Source: Streptosporangium sandarakinum
GTDB lineage: Bacteria; Actinomycetota; Actinomycetes; Streptosporangiales; Streptosporangiaceae
Assembly (NCBI RefSeq): GCF_013409935.1
Contig: NZ_JACCCO010000001.1
Span: 1,426,001-1,490,000 of the forward strand
Direction: 5' to 3'
Length of the DNA stretch: 64,000 nucleotides
Positions 1 through 8,433 of the stretch are shown here, piece by piece. Below the pieces are notes generated by a model. It saw only the letters and a program-made list of their open reading frames with translations. It made no database searches and was not told the DNA's origin. Numbering within the stretch: the stretch's first letter is position 1; every line of letters begins with the position of its first letter. Position numbers and translations under genes: made by a program.

Positions 1-105
1 GCCGTTGCCGTCCATCACGATCGCCACGTGCCGGGGCACCAGGTCGCGCGGAATGGGGGGCGGGACGGCTCCGGAGGGGTGCGGTGCCGGTGGGCGGACG
101 TTCAC
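1..105 (-). CDS. uppS: isoprenyl (undecaprenyl) diphosphate synthase, N-terminal part, cut by window edge
   Basis: The first 35 codons of a cis-prenyltransferase that makes the polyprenyl diphosphate carrier lipid for cell-wall synthesis. The visible part ends in HVAIVMDGNG, the invariant phosphate/Mg-binding start of the UppS fold (MDGNGR), preceded by a short Pro-rich tail. The GTG start at 105 overlaps the recO stop codon by 4 nt (GTGA), implying translational coupling. recO-uppS adjacency is usual in actinobacteria. The rest of the gene lies outside the window. Confidence 0.9.
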   Translation of the reverse strand, partial: MNVRPPAPHPSGAVPPPIPRDLVPRHVAIVMDGNG

Positions 106-839
106 GAGGCGGGCTCCCTTTCTACGTGTCGAAGAGAGCGTATTCCGTGTTCGAGGTGCCATTGGAGATACGCGGCCACCAGGCCGCTGCACTCGGCGCG
201 GTGGCGCCCCTCGGAGGCGTCCGCGGTCGCCCAGTCGCCCTTGAGCAGCGCGCTCATCAGGGCGATGGTCTCCCCCGCGGGTACGGCGGAACCGGCCGGG
301 CGGCACGCGCCGCACACCACTCCCCCGGCCACGATGGCGAACGCCCGCACCGCGGGGGCCTTGCACCGGGCGCACGCCTCCAGGGCCGGGGCGTAGCCGG
401 CGACGGCCAGCGAGCGCAGGAAGTAGGCGTCGAGCACCAGCCTGGGCTCGTGCCCGCCGGAGCCGAGCGTGCGCAGGCCGCCGACCAGCAGCAGGAACTG
501 GCGGAGCGCGGGCTCCTTCTCCCCCATGATCAGCCGGTCGGCGGTCTCCAGCATCGCGCTGCCCGCGGTGTAGCGGGGGTAGTCGTGGACGAGCGCCTCG
601 CCGTACGGGTGGATCGTCTCGGCCTGGGTGATCACATCGAGGGTGCGGCCGTTGTGCAGCTGGAGGTCGACGTGGGTGAACGGCTCCAGCCGGGCGCCGA
701 AGCGGGACATGGTGCGCCGGACGCCCTTGGCGACGCCGCGGATCTTGCCGGTGCGCCTGGTCAGCACGGTGACGATGCGGTCGGCCTCGCCCAGCTTGTG
801 GGTGCGCAGCACGATGCCCTCGTCACGGTACAGACTCAC
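102..839 (-). CDS. recO: DNA repair protein RecO
   Basis: A 245-residue recombination mediator that loads RecA at gaps together with RecR. The N-terminal OB-fold begins SLYRDEGIVLRTHKLGEAD, the typical RecO start with DEG(I/V)VLR. A four-cysteine zinc site is visible as CARC and CGAC about 17 residues apart near residues 150-175. The start is GTG at 839. Length is normal for the family. It overlaps uppS downstream by 4 nt. In many actinomycetes leuA lies directly upstream; here that neighbour is about 31 kb away, so accessory DNA separates the two. Confidence 0.93.
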   Translation of the reverse strand: MSLYRDEGIVLRTHKLGEADRIVTVLTRRTGKIRGVAKGVRRTMSRFGARLEPFTHVDLQLHNGRTLDVITQAETIHPYGEALVHDYPRYTAGSAMLETADRLIMGEKEPALRQFLLLVGGLRTLGSGGHEPRLVLDAYFLRSLAVAGYAPALEACARCKAPAVRAFAIVAGGVVCGACRPAGSAVPAGETIALMSALLKGDWATADASEGRHRAECSGLVAAYLQWHLEHGIRSLRHVEREPAS

Positions 840-1003
840 CGGATCAGTTTAGTGCGGTGACCGGGACGAAAGGCCGTTTTACCCGGTCCACCGGCACGGA
901 ACGATCACGAGTGCGCGTTGTTCACCCGAAACTAACTAAACTTTGGCTCTCGGCGAACCCCCCGCCTTGATGTTCCACCCCCGCCCCCGCACGAAAGGGT
1001 GCC

Positions 1004-2590
1004 ATGCCCCGCGTGGTCCTGCTGGGTTCATCGCCCGGCCACGATGACGTCCCCGGCCAGCCGGCGCCGCCCGCCGCGCTGACGCTGCCCGCGCTCCCCG
1101 GCTGCCCCACGGTGATCGGCAAGCTGCACGGACAGCTCGCCTCCCTCGACCCGGCGCCGGTGACGATCGCCCGCGTCGCCGACGCGCCGGCCTACCGCGG
1201 CTTCCCCGGCACGCTCGTCGAGACCGCGGATCTGGCCGGCGACCTGCGCGCCCTGGCCGACGCGGTCGAGGACAGCGAGGAGAACCTGCTGATCCTCCCG
1301 TCCAACTCGCTGATCCACGACGAGCTGATCTACCAGATCACCAAGTCGAAGCGCGGCGCGCTGGCGCTGATCGCCAAGGAGCCCCGCGAGGACCGCGAGG
1401 AGGACGAGAACGGCGACCTCATCGTCCCGGACATCCCGATCAGCGAGGCCGAGCCGGAGATCGGCGATCGGGTGTACGAGGGCCTGCCGGTCCGGCTGCG
1501 CGCCGCCAGGTCCCGGATCATCTCCGTCGGCTCGGCGTTCCACGCGGTGACCCGGCCCAACGCCATCGCGCTCGGCCCGCTGCACCTGCACCGCAAGCAC
1601 GCGCCCGCTCTGGCCGAGGCCGCCCGCGAGCTGGCGGACATGGCCCACCTGTTCGGCCCCGAGGACGACCTGGTCCAGCTCCTGGTCCTGGGCCTGGTAC
1701 GGCGGGGCGTCTCGGTCGGCATCCGAGGCCGCCGCGACCTGTTCTTCCGCCGGGTCACCTCGCCCGAGCAGGCCGACGAGGCCGTGGCCGAGATGGCGAC
1801 CTTCGACGAGGACCGCGCCCGGCTGAACAACGCGGTCAAGGGCGCCGACGGCTTCTTCACCACCTTCTTCGTCAGCACCTACTCGCGGTTCATCGCCCGC
1901 TGGGCGGCCCGGCGCGGGCTCACCCCGAACCAGGTCACGCTGATCTCGATCGCCCTGGGCGTGGCGTCGGCGGCGTGCTTCGCCACCGGCGCGCGGGCCG
2001 GGATGATCGCCGGCGGCATCCTGATCTACTTCGCGTTCGTGTTCGACTGCGTGGACGGCCAGGTCGCCCGGTACGCCCGCAAGTTCGGGGTGCTCGGGGC
2101 GTGGCTGGACGCCACCTTCGACCGCTTCAAGGAGTACGTGGTCTTCGCGGGCCTGGCGATCGGCGCGGCCGTGTCCGGTGTCGGCGACGTGTGGACGCTC
2201 GCGCTGGTGGCGCTGGCCCTGCAGTCCGCCAAGCACCTGCTGGACTTCTCCTTCGGCGCGGCCAACCGGCGCAAGCCGCCGTCGCCGCTGCCGTCGATGC
2301 CCCTGTCGATCAGCCCCGACACCGACCTGCGCCTGGCGCTGGAGCAGCGCCGGATCGCGCGCAGCGGCGGCATCCGCGGGCTGCTGAGGATGTGGAGCAA
2401 GGCCGGCCGGAACCGCGCCGTGTACTGGGCACGCAAGATGATCGTCTTCCCGATCGGTGAGCGCTTCGCGGCGATCGCGATCGTCAGCGCCCTCTTCGAC
2501 GCCAGGATCACCTTCATCACGCTGATCATCTGGGGCGGCATCGCCGCCACCTACACGCTCACCGGACGTCTGATGAGGTCGCTCGCATGA
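1004..2590 (+). CDS. CDP-alcohol phosphatidyltransferase family membrane protein
   Basis: A 528-residue two-part protein. The C-terminal part (about residues 295-528) carries the complete CDP-alcohol phosphotransferase signature DxxDGxxAR...GxxxDxxxD (DCVDGQVARYARKFG...WLDATFD, around residues 347-372) and several membrane segments, so it should join a CDP-activated head group to an alcohol in membrane lipid synthesis. The N-terminal 290 residues are soluble and resemble a degenerate nucleotidyltransferase-like region, as seen in related actinobacterial proteins. The acceptor is unknown. ATG 1004 follows a GAAAGG ribosome site. It overlaps the next gene by 4 nt (ATGA). Confidence 0.85.
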   Translation: MPRVVLLGSSPGHDDVPGQPAPPAALTLPALPGCPTVIGKLHGQLASLDPAPVTIARVADAPAYRGFPGTLVETADLAGDLRALADAVEDSEENLLILPSNSLIHDELIYQITKSKRGALALIAKEPREDREEDENGDLIVPDIPISEAEPEIGDRVYEGLPVRLRAARSRIISVGSAFHAVTRPNAIALGPLHLHRKHAPALAEAARELADMAHLFGPEDDLVQLLVLGLVRRGVSVGIRGRRDLFFRRVTSPEQADEAVAEMATFDEDRARLNNAVKGADGFFTTFFVSTYSRFIARWAARRGLTPNQVTLISIALGVASAACFATGARAGMIAGGILIYFAFVFDCVDGQVARYARKFGVLGAWLDATFDRFKEYVVFAGLAIGAAVSGVGDVWTLALVALALQSAKHLLDFSFGAANRRKPPSPLPSMPLSISPDTDLRLALEQRRIARSGGIRGLLRMWSKAGRNRAVYWARKMIVFPIGERFAAIAIVSALFDARITFITLIIWGGIAATYTLTGRLMRSLA

Positions 2591-3291
2591 TCACCCAACC
2601 GCAGACCACGCCCGTCCCGGACCCGTACGAGGAGCGGCTGCGCATCCAGACCGCCCGCCTGCTCGCCTACCGCGACGACGGCCCGCTGGTGACGGCGCTG
2701 CGCGGCAGGATCGGTCCCGGGCTGCCCGCGGTGCCCGCCGCGGTCGCCGCGCTCGTGCTGATCATCGCGATGGCGGCGGCCGGGATGCTCAAGGACGGCC
2801 CGGTCCTGCTGCTCCCGCCGGTGGTGATGCTCGTCCTCGTGCTGCCGACCGCGGCCCGCGACCACCTGGGCAGGATCGACTGGCTGCTGCCGCCGCTGAT
2901 CCGGGCCACCGAGTTCCTCACGATCATCCTGATCGGCCTGGCGGCGGACGCGCCCAAGTGGCTGATGTACGTGCTGCTGTACGTGATCGGCTACCACACC
3001 TACGACACGGTGTACCGCACCCGGCAGAGCATCTGGCCGCCCGACTGGGTGTTCCGGGCCGGCCTGGGCTGGGAGATCCGTCTGCTGCTGATCGGCGCCG
3101 GCGCGGCACTGGGCGTGCTGACCTGGGTGCTGGCCGCGCTGACCGTCTATCTCGGCGTGCTGTTCGCCGTGGAGAGCGTGACGAGCTGGGTGCGCCTCGA
3201 CAAGCAGTCGGCGATGCAGGCCAGCGCGAGCGACGACCTGGAGGCCTCCCCCGAGGAGGCGCAGGAGCAGGTGACGGGCGAGCCCGCCTGA
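2587..3291 (+). CDS. DUF5941-like membrane protein, partner of the CDP-alcohol transferase
   Basis: A 234-residue protein whose ATG overlaps the stop codon of the phosphatidyltransferase by 4 nt, so the two are co-translated. After a soluble N-terminal stretch (residues 1-45) there are about five hydrophobic segments (around 48-65, 75-95, 105-125, 160-180, 185-205) and an acidic tail. From memory, related actinobacterial proteins carry this region (DUF5941) fused behind a CDP-alcohol transferase; here it is a separate polypeptide. The family assignment is moderately sure and the biochemical role unknown. Confidence 0.7.
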   Translation: MITQPQTTPVPDPYEERLRIQTARLLAYRDDGPLVTALRGRIGPGLPAVPAAVAALVLIIAMAAAGMLKDGPVLLLPPVVMLVLVLPTAARDHLGRIDWLLPPLIRATEFLTIILIGLAADAPKWLMYVLLYVIGYHTYDTVYRTRQSIWPPDWVFRAGLGWEIRLLLIGAGAALGVLTWVLAALTVYLGVLFAVESVTSWVRLDKQSAMQASASDDLEASPEEAQEQVTGEPA

Positions 3292-3311
3292 TCCACCGCA
3301 CCGGTCCCGCG

Positions 3312-3361
3312 GAAGGGGCCGCGGTGATCCCCCGGGTCCGGGGGATCACCGCGGCCCCTTC
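3312..3361. terminator. perfect 22-bp hairpin between convergent genes
   Basis: The arms 3312-3333 and 3340-3361 are exact reverse complements with a 6-nt loop (GGGTCC). They sit just after the stop of the plus-strand operon and before the end of the minus-strand membrane gene, so the structure can end transcription from both sides. There is a short TTC rather than a U-run. Confidence 0.8.
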
Positions 3362-3394
3362 GCCGTCTCCGGGCCGGAGGCTCAGCCGGCCGCC

Positions 3395-4453
3395 TCAGCC
3401 GACCGCCGCCGCCCGGCCCGCCCTCCGGGCGGCCACGGCGAGCAGGAGGACCGAGCCGAGGGCCAGGACCGCCTGGCCCGCCAGGTTGACGGGGGTCGCG
3501 GTGCCCTTCAGCACCAGCAGGACGAAGCCTCCGCAGGCGTAGGTCGGCAGGGCGCCTCCGGCCGGCGCGAACCGGTGGCGCGCGTCCCAGCCCGGACGCC
3601 GCGACCAGCGGGTGATCACGACCGCCGCCACGACGGCGAGCGCGACACCGGCGGCGACGCCCGGCCAGGTCTCGGGTCGCATCCAGTACAGGCCCGACAG
3701 GAGCCACGCGACCGCGCCGACCGCCCAGGGGCCGGGTGCGCGGCGGCCGGACGCGCGGCCGGACGCCGGGCGGGGACGTCGTCCGACGGCGAACGCGGCT
3801 CCGGCCAGGACCGCGGCCACCGCGGCGGCCCCGGCGGTCTGCGCCGCCGTCGCCCGGAAGTGCTCCCCCTCGTACACGCCGTAACCGACGAGGACGGAGC
3901 CGAGCACGAACACGGCGCAGGCGACCGCCAGGCCGCGCCCACCGAGCCAGGGAGCCGTACCGCGGCGGGCCGCGAGGGTCTCGACGACGGCGACCGGCAC
4001 GCCGATGCTCCAGATCACGTGCCCGCCGACGAAGCTCAGCAACGAGGAGGCGGAGAGGCCCGGCGCCGGGAGGTACGTCTCCGTGCCGAAGTCGAGCCCC
4101 TCGAAGGACGGGTTGAACAGCGACTGGTCGATCACGCCGGCCTCAAGGACGCCGTAGGCCGCCGCGAGCAGCAGGATCGCGGGCCATCCGCGCCCGGCGC
4201 GCCGTACCGTCTCGCGGATGACGAGGGCGCCGCCGCCGTACATCGGCGCGAGGACGAGGAGGCCCCCGATGTCGGACGCGGGCACGTTGCCGAGGAGATA
4301 CTCGCCGACCAGCGGGGCCAGCAGGAACAGCCCGAACGCGGGCGCGAGACGCCGGGCCGCCCCGGACCGGCGCCCGGGGTCCGCGGACCGGCCGTCCACC
4401 GGGTCGGCGATCCCGCCGGCCCCCGGTTCCCGCGGGGCGCCCGCGGCCGTCAT
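3395..4453 (-). CDS. polytopic membrane protein of unknown function
   Basis: A 352-residue protein with about nine or ten hydrophobic segments (first at roughly residues 36-55, last at 320-345) linked by short Arg/Gly-rich loops. I do not recognise the family and see no catalytic motif. The conserved-looking loop FNPSFEGLDFGTETY after the third segment could be an extracytoplasmic site. Its ATG at 4453 overlaps the stop of the small upstream membrane gene (ATGA), so the two form an operon. That operon is divergent from the histidine kinase at 4860. Confidence 0.65.
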   Translation of the reverse strand: MTAAGAPREPGAGGIADPVDGRSADPGRRSGAARRLAPAFGLFLLAPLVGEYLLGNVPASDIGGLLVLAPMYGGGALVIRETVRRAGRGWPAILLLAAAYGVLEAGVIDQSLFNPSFEGLDFGTETYLPAPGLSASSLLSFVGGHVIWSIGVPVAVVETLAARRGTAPWLGGRGLAVACAVFVLGSVLVGYGVYEGEHFRATAAQTAGAAAVAAVLAGAAFAVGRRPRPASGRASGRRAPGPWAVGAVAWLLSGLYWMRPETWPGVAAGVALAVVAAVVITRWSRRPGWDARHRFAPAGGALPTYACGGFVLLVLKGTATPVNLAGQAVLALGSVLLLAVAARRAGRAAAVG

Positions 4454-4680
4454 GACGCCCCGATCCGGTCGGCGGCGACGAGCACGGCGGCGCCCAGGAC
4501 CGCCAGGCTCAGGTTCGCGTAGACCTCGTAGCCGGTCAGGAAGTCCAGGCGGGGGATGACGACGCGGTTGAAGAGATTGAGGAGCCCTCCCATGAACGGC
4601 TGGACGAACAGGCGGTCGATCGTCCCGCTGACGCCCTGGAGGACCATGACGAATCCGATGAACTGAACGGCTTTGCCCAT
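4450..4680 (-). CDS. small membrane protein, about 76 aa
   Basis: I chose ATG 4680 (MGKAVQFIGFVM) because the reading frame upstream is low-complexity Gly/Pro/Arg with no hydrophobic pattern. Two hydrophobic segments are visible (residues 4-22 and 52-70) around the loop FMGGLLNLFNRVVIPRLDF. The stop overlaps the start of the 352-aa membrane gene. Function is unknown. Its placement, back-to-back with a two-component pair, suggests it may be a regulated output, but this is only inference. Confidence 0.6.
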   Translation of the reverse strand: MGKAVQFIGFVMVLQGVSGTIDRLFVQPFMGGLLNLFNRVVIPRLDFLTGYEVYANLSLAVLGAAVLVAADRIGAS

Positions 4681-4845
4681 GGATCCGACGCTAGGGACCG
4701 GCGTCCCGGCGGAGATCGGCCGTCGGGATCCCCCGCTTCGACGAGCGTCGCCGTTCCCGGGCGCCGCCGCGGACGAAGGTAGGTGTCCGGTGCGACTTTG
4801 GTATCGCCCGCCGCCCGCGGCGGGCGGCGTCCCCTTTCCGGCTCC

Positions 4846-4859
4846 TAGGCTTTGGCGGG
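4846..4859 (+). promoter_or_regulatory. probable leaderless promoter (-10 TAGGCT) of the kinase gene
   Basis: TAGGCT at 4846-4851 lies 8 nt before ATG 4860. This is the spacing expected when transcription starts at or within a base or two of the start codon. The same hexamer with the same 8-nt gap precedes the YciI-like gene at 19760. Confidence 0.45.
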
Positions 4860-6116
4860 ATGAACGCATCCGCACCCGCCGCCGGCGTCCGGCGCAGCCG
4901 CCGTGACTGGGCCGTGGACTTCCTGCTGTTCCTGCTGGCGGTGCTCTTCGGGCTCGTGATGTCGGGGATGCGGCTGGAGGTCTACCCCCGGCCGGAGAAG
5001 TGGCTGTTCCACCTCGACCAGCTCACCGGCGCGCTGGGCTGCGCCGCGCTGTGGCTGCGCCGTCGCCGGCCGGTCGAGCTGGCCGTCGTGCTGACGGTCC
5101 TGTCGGCGTTCTCCGAGACGGTCGGCGGCGCGATGCTGGCCGTGCTGTTCACGGTCGCCGTGCACCGGCCACCGCGCACCACGTCGGCGGTCTTCGCGCT
5201 GAGCCTGGTGGCGGCGCTGGGTTTCGCGGTGTTGCGCCCCGAACCCGAGGACCCTCCGCTCCTGGTGTTCATGCTGGGCGTCTCGCTCCAGGGGGCCGCG
5301 GTGGGCTGGGGCCTGTTCGTCCACCACCGGCGCAGGCTCGCGGCGTCGCTGCACGACCGCGCCGCACGGGCCGAGACCGAGGCGGCGCTCCGCGCCGAGC
5401 AGGCCCAGCACCGGGTCCGCGAGGCGATCGCCCGGGAGATCCACGACGTCCTCGGGCACCGGCTGTCGCTGCTGAGCGTGCACGCCGGCGCGCTGGAGTA
5501 CAACCCCGGCGCCCCGCCCGAGGACGTCGCCCGGGCGGCCAAGGTGATCCGGGAGAGCGCCCACCAGGCGTTGCAGGACCTGCGCGAGGTGATCGGCGTG
5601 CTCCGGGCGCCGGTCGGCGAGCTGCCGCAGCCCACCCTCGCCGACGTCCGGGAGCTGGTCGCCGAGTCGAGCCGGGCGGGCATGGAGGTGACCTTCGGCG
5701 AGGATCTCGCCGGGACCGCCCCCGACCTGACGGGCCGCACCGCGTACCGGGTCGTCCAGGAGGCCCTGACCAACGCGCGCAAGCACGCGCCCGGCGCCCG
5801 GGTGACGGTCCGGCTCGCGGGGGCGCCGGGGGCGGGGCTGACCGTCGAGGTGCGCAACACCGCTCCACCTGAAGCACCCGGCGCCGCGCCGGACGCACCG
5901 GACGCCTCGGGGCCCGCGTCCGCCGAGCCCGCAGGGCCCACCGGACCGGCGGTGGCCGCGTACGGCGGGCCCGGCTCGTCCGTGCCCGGCGCGGGGCCGG
6001 GGCAGGGGCTGGCCGGGCTGGCCGAGCGCGTCGCCCTGGCGGGCGGCCGCCTGGAGCACGGGCCCGGCACCGCGGGCGACTGGCGGCTGACGGCCTGGCT
6101 ACCATGGCCGCCATGA
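4860..6116 (+). CDS. NarL-family sensor histidine kinase
   Basis: A 418-residue membrane sensor kinase. There are four to six N-terminal hydrophobic segments (residues 20-155), then a short helical linker, then the HisKA_3 dimerisation domain with the phosphorylatable His in EIHDVLGH (about residue 197) and a C-terminal HATPase domain with the N-box ALTNARKHAP. The glycine-rich ATP lid is unusual: a roughly 45-residue Ala/Pro/Gly stretch is inserted before GQGLAGLAERV. The extracellular sensor is minimal, so the signal is probably sensed in the membrane. The stop overlaps the response-regulator ATG by 4 nt. The kinase and regulator form a standard two-component pair. Confidence 0.9.
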   Translation: MNASAPAAGVRRSRRDWAVDFLLFLLAVLFGLVMSGMRLEVYPRPEKWLFHLDQLTGALGCAALWLRRRRPVELAVVLTVLSAFSETVGGAMLAVLFTVAVHRPPRTTSAVFALSLVAALGFAVLRPEPEDPPLLVFMLGVSLQGAAVGWGLFVHHRRRLAASLHDRAARAETEAALRAEQAQHRVREAIAREIHDVLGHRLSLLSVHAGALEYNPGAPPEDVARAAKVIRESAHQALQDLREVIGVLRAPVGELPQPTLADVRELVAESSRAGMEVTFGEDLAGTAPDLTGRTAYRVVQEALTNARKHAPGARVTVRLAGAPGAGLTVEVRNTAPPEAPGAAPDAPDASGPASAEPAGPTGPAVAAYGGPGSSVPGAGPGQGLAGLAERVALAGGRLEHGPGTAGDWRLTAWLPWPP

Positions 6117-6796
6117 CCGGCCCCGCCCCCACGCCGATCGGCGTGCTCATCGCCGATGACGATCCCCTGGTCCGCGCCGGTCTGGCGATGATGCTGGACG
6201 GCGCCCCCGACATCCGCGTGGTCGCCGAGGCGGGCGACGGCACGGAGGTCCTCCCCCTGGTCGCCCGGCACGCCCCCGACGTGGTCCTGATGGACATCAG
6301 GATGCCCGCGATGGACGGGCTGGCCGCCACCGAGAGGCTGCGCGCCCGCGGCGCCGCGCCGGAGGTCATCGTGCTGACCACCTTCGACGCCGACGAGCAC
6401 GTCCTGCGCGCCCTGCGCGCCGGGGCGGCCGGGTTCCTGCTCAAGGACACCCCGCCCGGTGAGATCGTGACCGCGATACGCCAGGTGGCGCGGGGGTATC
6501 CGGTGCTGTCGCCCTCGGTGACCCGGCGCCTCATCGACCGGGTGGCCGATCCCGCTCCCGACCTGCGGCGCGCCCGCGCCAGGGAGCGCCTGGCCGTGCT
6601 GAACGACCGTGAGCGGGAGGTCTCCGTCGCGGTCGGCCAGGGCCGGTCCAACGCCGAGATCGGGGCGGTGCTCTTCCTCAGCGTGCCCACGGTCAAGACG
6701 CACGTCTCCAGCGTCCTCGCCAAGCTCGGCCTCAACAACCGCGTCCAGATCGCGCTGCTGGTCCACGAGGCGGGGCTCCTCGACGACCACGGCTGA
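6113..6796 (+). CDS. NarL/LuxR-type response regulator
   Basis: A response regulator of about 227 residues. The receiver domain has the acidic pair DDD near the N-terminus, the phospho-acceptor Asp in VVLMDIRMP, Thr in VLTTFDADEHV and Lys in LLKDT. The C-terminal LuxR helix-turn-helix reads LNDREREV...SNAEIGAVLFLSVPTVKTHVSSVLAKLGL. Two in-frame ATGs exist (6104 and 6113); I prefer 6113 because it makes the ATGA overlap with the kinase. It is the cognate partner of the kinase; targets are unknown, with the divergent membrane operon a candidate. Confidence 0.92.
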   Translation: MTGPAPTPIGVLIADDDPLVRAGLAMMLDGAPDIRVVAEAGDGTEVLPLVARHAPDVVLMDIRMPAMDGLAATERLRARGAAPEVIVLTTFDADEHVLRALRAGAAGFLLKDTPPGEIVTAIRQVARGYPVLSPSVTRRLIDRVADPAPDLRRARARERLAVLNDREREVSVAVGQGRSNAEIGAVLFLSVPTVKTHVSSVLAKLGLNNRVQIALLVHEAGLLDDHG

Positions 6797-6834
6797 GACG
6801 GCCGCGGCGGAGGCGGTCGCGGCGGAGCGGTCGT

Positions 6835-6876
6835 GGTGCGACGGGCGCGGTGCGACGGGCGCGGTGCGACGGGCGC
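6835..6876. repeat. three exact tandem copies of a 14-bp unit
   Basis: GGTGCGACGGGCGC is repeated at 6835-6848, 6849-6862 and 6863-6876, in the non-coding gap between the response regulator and the Lrp gene. It is probably slippage-prone GC-rich spacer. Confidence 0.75.
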
Positions 6877-6927
6877 GGCGGGCCGTACGGTCCCGGCCGG
6901 GGGGCCGTGCCCGGGACGGCCGCGGGC

Positions 6928-6941
6928 GGGCCGTACGGCCC
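6928..6941. terminator. GGGCCGTACGGCCC palindrome downstream of the two-component genes
   Basis: This is a perfect 14-bp palindrome. A related sequence, GGGCCGTACGG, lies about 45 bp upstream, so the region can fold. It might terminate the kinase/regulator operon just ahead of the Lrp promoter, but it lacks a U-run. Confidence 0.35.
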
Positions 6942-6960
6942 GCTGTGTTAGAAAACAGCG
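6941..6960 (+). promoter_or_regulatory. operator-like dyad abutting the Lrp start codon
   Basis: CGCTGTGTTAGAAAACAGCG is an imperfect 20-bp dyad (CGCTGT...ACAGCG with inner TT/AA) ending at the base before GTG 6961. A TAGAAA -10-like hexamer lies inside it, 6 nt before the start, which suggests a leaderless transcript repressed by its own Lrp-type product. Confidence 0.5.
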
Positions 6961-7434
6961 GTGGAGTTGGACCGGCTTGACCGTGACATCATCGGGGCGC
7001 TCGTCGAGGACGCCCGCGCCACCTACGCGGAGATCGGGCAGCGGGTGGGCCTGTCGGCGTCGGCCGTGAAGCGCCGCGTCGACCGGCTGCGCGACCGGGG
7101 GGCGATCACCGGGTTCACCGCGCGGGTGGAGCCCGCGGCGCTCGGGTGGACCACCGAGGCGTACGTGGAGCTGTTCTGCGCGGGCAAGACCTCGCCGCCG
7201 GAGATCGGGGTGGCCGTTGCCCGCCATCCCGAGGTGGTCTCCGCCTGCACCATCACCGGCGAGGCCGACGCGCTGCTGCACATCAGGGCCACCGACGTCC
7301 GGCACGTGGAGCGGGTGATCGAGCGGATCGCGGCGGAGCCGTTCGTGGTGCGGACGAAGAGCTCCATCGTGCTCTCCCGGCTCATCGACACCCCGCTCAT
7401 CGTCACGCACAACGAATCCCCGTTCCCCCCGTGA
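6961..7434 (+). CDS. Lrp/AsnC family transcriptional regulator
   Basis: A 157-residue amino-acid-responsive regulator. The N-terminal winged helix-turn-helix begins ELDRLDRDIIGALVEDAR and includes YAEIGQRVGLSASAVKRRVDRL. The C-terminal ligand-binding RAM domain spans about residues 65-145. The start is GTG 6961, directly after the dyad described at 6941. It lies 150 bp upstream of and co-directional with the dimethylarginase-family and ornithine aminotransferase genes, so arginine or ornithine is a plausible effector (inference). The length is normal. Confidence 0.9.
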   Translation: MELDRLDRDIIGALVEDARATYAEIGQRVGLSASAVKRRVDRLRDRGAITGFTARVEPAALGWTTEAYVELFCAGKTSPPEIGVAVARHPEVVSACTITGEADALLHIRATDVRHVERVIERIAAEPFVVRTKSSIVLSRLIDTPLIVTHNESPFPP

Positions 7435-7474
7435 AACACGCAAGGAACCGGCGCGGACGCGCATGGTCGTGCTC

Positions 7475-7504
7475 TTGGCCCGCGTGAACCCGCGTTCCTA
7501 GGCT
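7475..7504 (+). promoter_or_regulatory. sigma-70-type promoter for the ddaH-rocD operon
   Basis: TTGGCC at 7475-7480 and TAGGCT at 7499-7504 are separated by 18 bp. Transcription would start near 7511, giving a leader of about 70 nt before ATG 7582. Confidence 0.5.
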
Positions 7505-7581
7505 GTAGCCGTTCTCACCGCGACGGTCTCAGCCGATGGCCGCCGCCGTTTCTCACCACGACGTCCTTTGCGGGGTTTCGC

Positions 7582-8376
7582 ATGTCCAAGCACTACCTCA
7601 TGTGCCGGCCCGACCATTTCGCGGTGGAGTACGCGATCAACCCGTGGATGCACCCGGAGGCGGGCGCCGACCGGGACCGGGCGATCCTGCAGTGGGAGAC
7701 CCTCCGGAAGGTCTACCTCGAACTCGGGCACGAGGTCAGCCTGATCGAGCCGATCGAGGGCCTGCCCGACATGGTGTTCGCGGCCAACGGCGCGCTGGTC
7801 GTCCGCGGCCGGGTGTACGGCGCGCGGTTCACCTACCCGCAGCGCGCCGCCGAGGGGCCCGCCTACCTGAACTGGTTCACCTCCAACGGCTACGAGCGGG
7901 TGTGCGAGCCGGCCTTCACCAACGAGGGCGAGGGCGACTTCCTCACGCTCGACGACGTGATCCTGGCCGGGACCGGTTTCCGCACCGACATCACCGCGCA
8001 CAAGGAGGCCCAGGAGTTCCTCGGCCTGCCGGTGGTGACGCTGCAGCTCGTGGACCCGCGCTTCTACCACCTGGACACCGCGCTTTTCCCGCTAAACGGA
8101 CATAACGTGGCATACTTCCCAGGGGCCTTCTCGGCGGGCAGCCAGGAGGTGCTCCGCACCATGTTCCCCGAGGCCGTCATCGCCACCGAGGACGACGCGA
8201 CCGTCCTGGGGCTCAACGCGGTCAGCGACGGGACCAACGTAGTGATCAATACGGAGGCGGCCGACCTCCAACTGGAGCTCAAGCGCCGCGGCTTCGAGGT
8301 CGTACCCGTCGACCTGTCGGAGCTGCGCAAGGCGGGCGGCGGACCCAAGTGCTGCACGCTGGAGATCCGGGGATGA
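7582..8376 (+). CDS. ddaH: dimethylarginine dimethylaminohydrolase / amidinotransferase-fold hydrolase
   Basis: A 264-residue enzyme of the guanidino-modifying (pentein) fold, expected to hydrolyse N-methylated arginine or arginine to citrulline. The catalytic set is visible: the acidic NEGEGDF motif near residue 114-120, the His in FYHLDTALF near 162, and the nucleophile Cys in GGPKCCTLEIR at the C-terminus (about 256-257). ATG 7582 begins MSKHYLMCRPDHF. It is followed 57 nt later by ornithine aminotransferase and preceded by an Lrp regulator, pointing to catabolism of arginine derivatives. The exact substrate (methylarginine or arginine) cannot be read from sequence. Confidence 0.85.
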   Translation: MSKHYLMCRPDHFAVEYAINPWMHPEAGADRDRAILQWETLRKVYLELGHEVSLIEPIEGLPDMVFAANGALVVRGRVYGARFTYPQRAAEGPAYLNWFTSNGYERVCEPAFTNEGEGDFLTLDDVILAGTGFRTDITAHKEAQEFLGLPVVTLQLVDPRFYHLDTALFPLNGHNVAYFPGAFSAGSQEVLRTMFPEAVIATEDDATVLGLNAVSDGTNVVINTEAADLQLELKRRGFEVVPVDLSELRKAGGGPKCCTLEIRG

Positions 8377-8433
8377 ACACAGGCAGGACGGCCTGACAGC
8401 AAGGAACCGCACCAGAGGAACGGCGAACATCGG

